A program made the position numbers and the translations under genes. Positions 58,401 through 64,000 of a stretch of 64,000 bases of DNA are shown here, in pieces. Every line of letters starts with the position of its first letter. Position 1 is the stretch's first letter. The stretch covers positions 1 through 64,000 of the forward strand of contig NZ_JACJOU010000016.1 of assembly GCF_014695725.1 (NCBI RefSeq). Reading direction: 5' to 3'. The notes beneath the pieces were generated by a model that saw only the letters and a list, made by a program, of their open reading frames with translations, was not told the DNA's origin and searched no databases. Source of the DNA: Microcoleus sp. FACHB-672. GTDB lineage: Bacteria; Cyanobacteriota; Cyanobacteriia; Cyanobacteriales; Oscillatoriaceae.

Positions 58401-59019
58401 TGAAAATCTTTTGCATCCGACAGTGGTTTACGGATATTTTCCCTGTCAGTCTGAGGGCAACTCCCTTCATCTTTATGATCCAGAAGTCATGAAAAATGGG
58501 CAAGCTGCTGACAATCTGACACCTGTTGCAACTTTCAATTTCCCCCGACAAAAATCGATGCGTCGGCAGTGTATTGCTGACTTTTTTGCTTCAAAAGAAT
58601 CGGGGAAAATAGATGTTTTCCCAATGCAGGCGGTGACGGTTGGCAATATTGCAACGGAGTACGCACAAAAGCTATTTGGCAATAACCAATACACCGATTA
58701 TCTCTATTTTCACGGGTTAGCGGTGCAGACGGCGGAAGCGGTAGCAGAATGGACTCATGCGCGAATTCGTCGGGAGTTGGGATTTGGTAGTGAAGAACCG
58801 GCAAATATTCGGGATATGTTAGCCCAGCGATATCGCGGTTCGCGCTATAGTTTTGGCTATCCCGCTTGCCCGAATATGTCTGATCAATACAAGCAGTTAG
58901 AATTGTTGGGTTCTGATCGCATCAATCTCTTGATGGATGAAAGTGAGCAGCTTTATCCTGAACAATCTACGACTGCAATCATAACTTATCACCCTGCTGC
59001 GAAATACTTCAGCGCTTAA
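55447..59019 (+). CDS. metH: Cobalamin-dependent methionine synthase MetH
   Basis: A 1190-residue enzyme that transfers a methyl group from methyltetrahydrofolate via methylcobalamin to homocysteine. Domains in order: homocysteine/zinc domain with zinc ligands C228, C294 and C295 ([17 protein letters not shown]); folate domain ([39 protein letters not shown]); cobalamin-binding cap and Rossmann domain with base-off His 738 in [14 protein letters not shown]-terminal SAM reactivation domain ([22 protein letters not shown]). The ATG at 55447 ([15 protein letters not shown]) is the real start; the frame extends upstream to 55285 with unlike sequence. No cobalamin riboswitch is seen just upstream. 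Methionine-linked mtnA is 1.3 kb away. Confidence 0.98.
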   Translation: MNSPFLERLHHPDRPVIVFDGAMGTNIQSQNLTAEDFGGAEYEGCNEYLVFTKPEAIEKVHRDFLAAGADVVETDTFGASSFVLAEYNLADQAYALNKTAAELAKRVAAEFSTPEKPRFVAGSIGPGTKLPTLGHIDFDTLTAAFAEQAEGLYDGGVDLLIVETCQDVLQIKAALNGIEQVFQKKGERRPLMVSVTMENFGTMLVGSEINAALTILQPYPIDILGLNCATGPDLMKDHIRYLSEHSPFVVSCVPNAGLPENVGGQAHYKLTPMELRMALMHFIEDLGVQIIGGCCGTRPAHIEQLAELSKTLKPKQRNFYFEPAASSIYSAQPYDQDNSFLIVGERLNASGSKKCRDLLNAEDWDGLVALAREQVREGAHILDVNVDYVGRDGVRDMHEVVSRVVTNAKLPLMLDSTEWEKMEAGLKVAGGKCLLNSTNYEDGEPRFYQVLELAKKYGAGVVVGTIDEEGMARTAERKFEIARRAYNDALAYGLPPYEIFFDPLALPISTGIEEDRANGKATIEAIRQIRQELPGCHIILGVSNISFGLNPAARQVLNSMFLHETMQVGLDSAIVSPNKILPLSKIEPEHQDICRKLIYDERKFEGDVCVYDPLGELTTLFEGKTTKRDRSQDENKPVEERLKQHIIDGERIGLEEQLTKALEKYPPLDIINIFLLDGMKVVGELFGSGQMQLPFVLQSAETMKAAVAYLQPFMEKEEAGESNAKGTVIIATVKGDVHDIGKNLVDIILSNNGYRVINLGIKQPVDTIIEAYEKYKADCIAMSGLLVKSTAFMKDNLETFNERGITVPVILGGAALTPKFVYEDCQNAYRGKVIYGKDAFSDLHFMDKLMPAKVGGKWDNFQGFLDELATADDSKLTQIEEKNLGSSETAGNSEADQVPVEIDTRRSEAVAVDIERPTPPFWGTQILQPADISLEEIFGYLDLQALIAGQWQFRKPKEQSREEYDAFLAEKVYPVLAEWKQRVIAENLLHPTVVYGYFPCQSEGNSLHLYDPEVMKNGQAADNLTPVATFNFPRQKSMRRQCIADFFASKESGKIDVFPMQAVTVGNIATEYAQKLFGNNQYTDYLYFHGLAVQTAEAVAEWTHARIRRELGFGSEEPANIRDMLAQRYRGSRYSFGYPACPNMSDQYKQLELLGSDRINLLMDESEQLYPEQSTTAIITYHPAAKYFSA

Positions 59020-59081
59020 TTTTTAGGGTGGGCATTTGCTCACCCTATTATTTTGGCAAAAAATCATAAAGGACAAATAAC

Positions 59082-60320
59082 ATGAAAAGTTTTGATGTCG
59101 TTGTTGTGGGTGCCGGCCCCTCTGGAGGTCAGTGTGCTAGACTCTTAGCAAAATCGGGTAAAAAAGTTTTACTCGTCGAGCAATATGAGAATTTTTATAA
59201 AAATAATTTTTCCAGCGCCGGCACACCCATAGAAACGCTGAATCAATTCGATTTACCTGAAGACGTTGTCGGTAGTTTTTGGGACAAAATTGTAATTGTT
59301 ACAACTAAAGCCAGTCAAACTTGGCAATCTGAAAAGCGCTTAGGTGCTGTTTTGAATTTTGCTAAACTTCGAGAATTCTTAGCGCGTGAAGTTGAATCTC
59401 AGGGTGGCGAAGTTTGGATGGGCTATCGTTATATTAGAAATGAACAAAACGACGGTAAAACAATTGTTGAGTTCAAGCAGCGTACCGGCGATGAAATTCT
59501 CCAAGTTAGTACTCAAGTTCTGGTTGATGCCACCGGCCCCGTAAGAGCGCTTATGTACGAAAAGGAAAGTGATAAGCCTGATTTCTTGAGTGGAACCGGA
59601 ATTGAGTATTTAATCGAAGTCTCCGAAGAAGATTATAACAAATATTCGCAATCTTTAATCTTTTTCTTGGGGCATAAGTGGATGCCTAAAGGATATTCTT
59701 GGATTTTTCCAATGGAAAATAATTTACTCAAAGTCGGTGCAGGCCGGTTAAATGAAACGCATAAAATTGTTACAGAGAAAGCAACCTTTAAACACTATAT
59801 TGAACTAATAATTAAAGAGTATATTCAAGCCAAGGAATACAAAATTGTCGAAATACACGGGGCAACGCTGCAATATTCAAAGGGGTTGCAAGATATCTAT
59901 TACAAAAATAATATAATCGCGATTGGAGATGCGGTCTCAACGGTTAATTTTTTAGGAGGTGAAGGCATCCGACACGGGATGTACAGTGCGGAGATCGCTT
60001 GTGATTATATTAGTAAGTATTTAGATAATCAAATTCCCGACTTTGCCGATTATCAAAAACAGATGCAGCAGCACTTTGCAACCAAGTGGAATCTGTCGGA
60101 AAGGCTGGGAATGAAGAAATATTTAGAAGATAGCGACGAACTCATCGATAAAGGTGTCAGTTATTTGAGTTCCTTGACAGCGGAGGATTTGATGGAAATT
60201 CTGTTTCACTATAATTTTAGCAAACTGTATAAAGGGTTTAGCCGGCTCTTGAAGCGCAAAATTTATTCATTATTTCAAGGCGTTCGCAAAGCAGTTAACT
60301 GGAAATTCAAGATACAATGA
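59082..60320 (+). CDS. Geranylgeranyl-reductase-like FAD oxidoreductase
   Basis: A 412-residue flavoprotein. The N-terminal dinucleotide fold has VVVGAGPSGGQCARLLAKSGKKVLLVEQ, and the FAD ribityl site is GDAVSTVNFLGGEGIRHGMYSAE. The centre has DATGPVRALMYEK. The layout matches the geranylgeranyl reductase/digeranylgeranylglycerophospholipid reductase superfamily, but the sequence is unlike ChlP, so an isoprenoid or other quinone-like substrate is only possible. It follows metH by 62 bases on the same strand and precedes mtnA by 50 bases, so all three may be co-transcribed. Confidence 0.88.
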   Translation: MKSFDVVVVGAGPSGGQCARLLAKSGKKVLLVEQYENFYKNNFSSAGTPIETLNQFDLPEDVVGSFWDKIVIVTTKASQTWQSEKRLGAVLNFAKLREFLAREVESQGGEVWMGYRYIRNEQNDGKTIVEFKQRTGDEILQVSTQVLVDATGPVRALMYEKESDKPDFLSGTGIEYLIEVSEEDYNKYSQSLIFFLGHKWMPKGYSWIFPMENNLLKVGAGRLNETHKIVTEKATFKHYIELIIKEYIQAKEYKIVEIHGATLQYSKGLQDIYYKNNIIAIGDAVSTVNFLGGEGIRHGMYSAEIACDYISKYLDNQIPDFADYQKQMQQHFATKWNLSERLGMKKYLEDSDELIDKGVSYLSSLTAEDLMEILFHYNFSKLYKGFSRLLKRKIYSLFQGVRKAVNWKFKIQ

Positions 60321-60370
60321 CAAGAAGGAAATTAATGTTTTCCTTGTCCTTTTACTCTTGAACCGTTGAG

Positions 60371-61429
60371 ATGTCTAATACAAACCAGGTGTATCCCGTT
60401 ATTTGGCAAGAAGATCGCGTTGTACTGATCGATCAAACTCGCTTGCCGGCTGAGTATACGGTTGTCGAAATTAGCCGCTATGAAGACATGGCAGAGGCTA
60501 TTGTAACGATGATTGTGCGAGGTGCACCGGCAATTGGTGTCGCGGCTGCTTATGGGGTGTATCTGGGTGCGCGAGAAATTCAAACAGAGGATCGTAGCGA
60601 ATTTTTAAATCAGCTGGAAAAAATCGCTGAAATATTGCGTTCAACTCGTCCGACAGCCGTTAATTTGTTTTGGGCGATCAGCCGGATGTTAAATACGGCG
60701 CGTCAAACGCTGGGTCCGGTTGATTACCTCAAACAAGTCTTGCTAGAAATGGCACAAACCATTCAAGCGGAAGATTTGCAAACTTGTAAAGATATTGGTG
60801 ATCGCGGTTTAGAAGTTTTGCCTCGAACCCCGGAAAAATTGCGAATTTTGACCCATTGCAATGCCGGCGCTTTGGCAACTGCCGGCTACGGAACTGCTTT
60901 AGGTGTGGTGCGATCTGCATGGAGTGCAGGACGTTTAGAAAGGGTTTATGCAGATGAAACTCGCCCCCGTTTGCAAGGCGCAAAATTAACAGCTTGGGAA
61001 TGTGTACATGAAGGAATTCCTGTTACGCTAATCACCGATAATATGGCGGCGCACTGCATGAACCAAGGGCTAATTGATGCCGTTGTTGTAGGCGCAGATC
61101 GCATTGCTGCGAATGGTGATGCGGCGAATAAAATTGGCACATACAGTTTAGCAATTGTTGCCAAAGCTCATAAAATTCCCTTCTTTGTGGCTGCACCGCT
61201 TTCAACGATTGATTTTCAGTTGACTGACGGCAGTTTGATTCCGATTGAAGAACGTGATCCCTCTGAAGTTTACCAAGTGGGTGAAACGCGGCTGACGCCA
61301 GTGGGAGTTGAATTTTACAATCCTGCCTTTGATGTGACGCCGGCAGAATATATTACGGCAATTGTGACCGAATATGGCGCAGTCGCTCCTAGTGAGTTAC
61401 AACAGTTTCAGACTAAACAAGCGGTTTAA
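60371..61429 (+). CDS. mtnA: S-methyl-5-thioribose-1-phosphate isomerase
   Basis: A 352-residue enzyme of the methionine salvage pathway; it isomerises the aldose MTR-1-P to the ketose MTRu-1-P. The catalytic residues are C163 in [18 protein letters not shown] and D243 in [31 protein letters not shown] near the N-terminus and [16 protein letters not shown] are further signatures separating MtnA from eIF2B. It sits 50 bases after the flavoprotein. No other mtn genes are in view. Confidence 0.97.
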   Translation: MSNTNQVYPVIWQEDRVVLIDQTRLPAEYTVVEISRYEDMAEAIVTMIVRGAPAIGVAAAYGVYLGAREIQTEDRSEFLNQLEKIAEILRSTRPTAVNLFWAISRMLNTARQTLGPVDYLKQVLLEMAQTIQAEDLQTCKDIGDRGLEVLPRTPEKLRILTHCNAGALATAGYGTALGVVRSAWSAGRLERVYADETRPRLQGAKLTAWECVHEGIPVTLITDNMAAHCMNQGLIDAVVVGADRIAANGDAANKIGTYSLAIVAKAHKIPFFVAAPLSTIDFQLTDGSLIPIEERDPSEVYQVGETRLTPVGVEFYNPAFDVTPAEYITAIVTEYGAVAPSELQQFQTKQAV

Positions 61430-61515
61430 CTGGAACTAATACCAACTCCGGTTTACCTAGGCTTTTTTGATCCTGAAACAACTATCAGCCTTTGATTAGA
61501 ACTTGATTTGGTATT

Positions 61516-61533
61516 AGTCCTCTTTAGAGGACT
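61516..61533. repeat. Palindrome AGTCCTC-TTTA-GAGGACT
   Basis: A perfect 7-bp-arm hairpin next to the 80-bp duplication. It may act as mtnA terminator or, with the adjoining sequence, be the end of a miniature mobile element. Confidence 0.6.
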
Positions 61534-61540
61534 TTCGCAG

Positions 61541-61700
61541 TCAGCCAGGGATTTAAATCCCTGGCGGGTAAGCGGTATAGCTAATTAAAATTGACTAAAA
61601 AAGAATATTTTTTCTCGCAGTCAGCCAGGGATTTAAATCCCTGGCGGGTAAGCGGTATAGCTAATTAAAATTGACTAAAAAAGAATATTTTTTCTCGCAA
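61541..61700. repeat. 80-bp tandem duplication carrying a 22-bp palindrome
   Basis: 61541-61620 and 61621-61700 are identical apart from the final base. Each unit has a perfect 22-bp palindrome (61544-61565 and 61624-61645) centred on ATTTAAAT. A CGCAG word precedes the first unit and ends it. Confidence 0.95.
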
Positions 61701-61815
61701 AAATTTTTTATAAAAGTTCTGCCGACCGCGAATCTATCCCGCAATGTTTGGAGTCTAAAATTTTAGAGATAGGGTGGATTTCAATTGAGGTAATGGGATT
61801 TTTTTGAGTGCTTTT

Positions 61816-62940
61816 CTACACCGGGTAAAGCAGATCACCGGCAGACGGATCGAATACAAAAAGTTGGGTGAGATCGAGTTGCACAGAAATTCGATCATCC
61901 GGACGTCCACGCCAATTTGCTGGGGCTTGAATATTTAAGAAACTACTTGACCCGGCCAACCCAGCACGAATTAAAGTTTCCCGTCCCAAGGGTTCTACGA
62001 CCTTCACTTCAACGGTTAATCGTGCTGAGTGAAGTGTTTCATCTTTTTTTAGGTAATTATCAGTTAAGTTGGAATTTTCAATTTGGATGTGTTCTGGGCG
62101 AATTCCTAAATCAAAAGCTTGCCCTTCAGTTGGTCGGATTTTGTCTCGAATTGCCGGCACACAAGGGATAAATTGCTCATTTACCTGAAACCCGCTTTCA
62201 GTATAGATTGCCGGCAAAATATTCATCGGGGGATTGCCTAAAAATGCCGCTACCATGCGGTTAGCCGGTCGGGCATAAATTGTTTGGGGGTCGCCAATCT
62301 GCTGAATTCTTCCCCGGTTAAGCACCACAATTTTATCAGCCAGCGTCATTGCCTCTACTTGATCGTGGGTGACATAAATTGTTGTAATGCCAAGCCGGTG
62401 GTGCAACTGTTTTAATTCTGCCCGTGTATCATCCCGTAATTGCGCGTCTAAATTTGACAACGGTTCATCTAACAAAAATACCTTGGGTTCCCGTGCGATT
62501 GCCCGTCCTAATGCAACCCGCTGTTGTTGTCCGCCTGATAGTTGTTTTGGTTTGCGGTTCAGGAGGTGATCAAGGTTGAGTGACCGCGCCACAGTCTCAA
62601 CTCGTTCCCGAATTTTTGTGGAGTCAGTTTTTCGCATTTTTAAGCCAAATGCGAGGTTGTCTGCTACCGTCATGTGGGGATAAAGTGCGTAATTTTGGAA
62701 CACCATTGCCACATCTCTCGCCCTCGCCGGCACTCCATTTACCAGCGTATCACCGATATAAAGATTGCCGGTTGTTGCAGATTCTAAGCCGGCAATTGTC
62801 CGCATAATTGTAGACTTGCCGCACCCAGAGGGACCCACTAACACCCAGAATTCACCATCAGGGACTTCAAAGGTAATCTCTTCAATTGCAGTGACGCCAC
62901 CAAAGCGGCGAGTGATTTCTTCTAAACGAACGTTTGCCAT
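61816..62940 (-). CDS. ABC transporter ATP-binding protein, UgpC/MalK type
   Basis: A 374-residue ATPase of the carbohydrate-uptake ABC type. Walker A is GPSGCGKST, the Q-loop FQNYALYPHMTV, the signature LSGGQQQRVALGRA, Walker B VFLLDEPLSNLDA and the H-loop YVTHDQ. The C-terminal 140 residues are the MalK/UgpC regulatory OB/TOBE domain (DLGIRPEHIQIEN). Such a subunit can serve several sugar or glycerol-phosphate importers. No permease or binding protein is next to it, so it probably works as a shared ATPase, as often seen in cyanobacteria. Confidence 0.93.
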   Translation of the reverse strand: MANVRLEEITRRFGGVTAIEEITFEVPDGEFWVLVGPSGCGKSTIMRTIAGLESATTGNLYIGDTLVNGVPARARDVAMVFQNYALYPHMTVADNLAFGLKMRKTDSTKIRERVETVARSLNLDHLLNRKPKQLSGGQQQRVALGRAIAREPKVFLLDEPLSNLDAQLRDDTRAELKQLHHRLGITTIYVTHDQVEAMTLADKIVVLNRGRIQQIGDPQTIYARPANRMVAAFLGNPPMNILPAIYTESGFQVNEQFIPCVPAIRDKIRPTEGQAFDLGIRPEHIQIENSNLTDNYLKKDETLHSARLTVEVKVVEPLGRETLIRAGLAGSSSFLNIQAPANWRGRPDDRISVQLDLTQLFVFDPSAGDLLYPV

Positions 62941-63069
62941 TTTTAGTTTTGCAGCGCAGCAACCCCAATATCTATGATAAATCTTCTTGATAAATTTGCT
63001 TTAGCTTCACCGCTCACTGATAAAATTTTCTTGTATTTTTTTAGCCAATTAACTTGAATAAATAATAAC

Positions 63070-63642
63070 TTAAATTTTATTCACGAGCTGTTCTATCTGG
63101 GAAACCACCCGGTCTAATTCTTCAACTAAAGGCGTTGAGCCGGCTTTGCGGAATGCCTCTACTAAAGATCGATAATACCAAAGAGAGCCATCTTTTCCTC
63201 CTTTAAAGCGCTCCCAAAGTGATTCTCCCACGACGCGATAATCTTTAAGAATTGAGCCGGCATTGTATAGTTTATCAGCTGATGAGACAAGTCGCACCGA
63301 AGCCGAAGCTGTGGCAATGTGGGCAATATAAGCTTCTTTACGCTGCCGCCACGGGGGTTTGGGAGTCATGTCGCTGTCTGTGCAGCCGTCTACAATTTCT
63401 GTCACGTTATCTCCAAACCGGCGGCGAATTTCTTCCCGCGTCGCAGCACCCCCTTGATCTTCAATTGCATCATGAAGCAATGCGGCGATTGCTTCATCTT
63501 CATTCGCTCCATATTCAAGCGCGATACTTGCTACGCCTAATAAATGAGCAATGTAAGGAATACCACTACCCTTGCGAGTTTGGGTAGCGTGCAACTGGGT
63601 TGCAAAGGTTAAGGCTTCGGTAAATCGTTTTGAGAGTATCAT
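63070..63642 (-). CDS. HD domain hydrolase, small alarmone hydrolase-like
   Basis: A 190-residue HD-superfamily metallohydrolase. The (p)ppGpp-hydrolase-type motifs are visible: THATQTRKGSGIPYIAHLLGVASI, HDAIEDQGG (HDxxED), and KLYNA in the last conserved site. In length and motifs it resembles MESH1/small alarmone hydrolases, without the synthetase, TGS and ACT domains of RelA/SpoT. Whether it acts on ppGpp or another nucleotide is not shown. It is alone, downstream of a weakly conserved ribosome site. Confidence 0.85.
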   Translation of the reverse strand: MILSKRFTEALTFATQLHATQTRKGSGIPYIAHLLGVASIALEYGANEDEAIAALLHDAIEDQGGAATREEIRRRFGDNVTEIVDGCTDSDMTPKPPWRQRKEAYIAHIATASASVRLVSSADKLYNAGSILKDYRVVGESLWERFKGGKDGSLWYYRSLVEAFRKAGSTPLVEELDRVVSQIEQLVNKI

Positions 63643-64000
63643 TTTCAGGGTGTTTCTCCGGCAATTACACTTTAGCTTAGAACTTTAAAATGCGCTTAAT
63701 GGATTTTTTTGCTATTGTCAATTAGTTTGTTTTATAGTCAATTTAGCAAAATGCGTTGATTACAGGTTTAAAGTAGTTAATCTCTATTTTTTATTAAATT
63801 TATATTGGCTTCTTAAGCCCTATTCTATTATCTACTAATAGATGTAAAAAAAATACTCAGCACTGCTTTGACTTCCTTAGAGTTGCAGAAAATCAATAGA
63901 GTGCTGAGACAAGGGGATTGTTAGTAATGACCCATGAGTTTATTGACATTCTATGCCGCCAATCGTTGTTGCCGGCATAAATTTGTCAATAAAGGTGTCA
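63643..64000. other. Terminal spacer
   Basis: No coding frame. AT-rich, with the two-part inverted repeat at 63939-63993 at the window edge. Confidence 0.5.
63939..63993. repeat. Two-part inverted repeat at the window edge
   Basis: Outer arms TTTATTGACA (63939-63948) and TGTCAATAAA (63984-63993) and inner arms TATGCCG (63952-63958) and CGGCATA (63973-63979) are each perfectly complementary. It could be a terminator or the end of an element whose remainder lies beyond the window. Confidence 0.6.

Larger units (their letters stand above)
61430..61815. other. Spacer with palindromes and an 80-bp duplication
   Basis: Convergent spacer between mtnA and the ABC ATPase gene. It holds a small palindrome at 61516-61533 and the tandem duplication at 61541-61700. 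Confidence 0.7.

Noticed and set aside
63690-63780. End array of a CRISPR-associated Tn7-type transposon
   Set aside because: Only two TTGTCAATTAG-like words and no transposase or guide RNA gene in the window.

Overview
The window is chromosomal DNA of a cyanobacterium, most likely a filamentous, Oscillatoriales-type one. Evidence is the set of cyanobacteria-specific families (DUF3172, DUF1815, DUF2839, the Asr1405/Asl0597 family, cyAbrB, a GUN4-fused kinase, WD40-fused kinases, an EGY-like site-2 protease), the large hybrid kinase and pentapeptide proteins, and loose gene packing with long AT-rich spacers. The short word TGCCGG(C/T) recurs strikingly in genes and spacers, whereas the classic cyanobacterial HIP1 octamer is rare. 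No rRNA, tRNA, CRISPR array, transposase or prophage gene was found.

Layout. 1-18 kb: a partial filamentous-hemagglutinin-type exoprotein, a P-type cation ATPase with a structured leader, recF, DUF3172, a CHAD protein, a Crp/Fnr regulator behind a 17-bp palindrome, a GNAT enzyme, an alpha/beta hydrolase, DUF1815, DUF2839, a DinG-like protein lacking a proper Walker A motif, a lipoprotein and a hybrid histidine kinase. 18-22 kb: two tandem paralogous pentapeptide-repeat proteins. 22-29 kb: DUF2127, a Uma2 remnant, and the tight run DUF4178 - spermidine-synthase-like membrane protein - Fem-like transferase - DUF350, followed by a Ser/Thr kinase-GUN4 fusion. 29-37 kb: two paralogous exported proteins with paired terminators, three small membrane proteins, a PIN-like membrane protein with a 48-bp minisatellite, and a site-2 protease. 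37-46 kb: a class II aldolase gene with an in-frame TGA, an amidase, a WD40 kinase and a large Tat-exported protein with glycine-rich membrane segments. 46-54 kb: Rrf2 and cyAbrB regulators, Dps, a 2Fe-2S protein, a porin remnant and a second WD40 kinase. 54-64 kb: DUF488 with a partner gene broken by two TGA codons, a second Uma2 remnant, metH, a geranylgeranyl-reductase-like flavoprotein, mtnA, an 80-bp tandem duplication, a sugar-type ABC ATPase and a small alarmone-hydrolase-like HD protein.

How genes may work together: metH and mtnA both serve methionine regeneration and salvage. The 24.7-28.8 kb operon joins a soluble aminopropyltransferase-like enzyme that has acquired a membrane anchor, an aminoacyl-transferase of the Fem type and two membrane proteins, and is the best candidate for an undescribed envelope-modification or polyamine-conjugation system. 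Several loci (aldolase, DUF488 partner, two Uma2 pieces, porin piece) show gene decay, and dispersed inverted repeats occupy many of the spacers.
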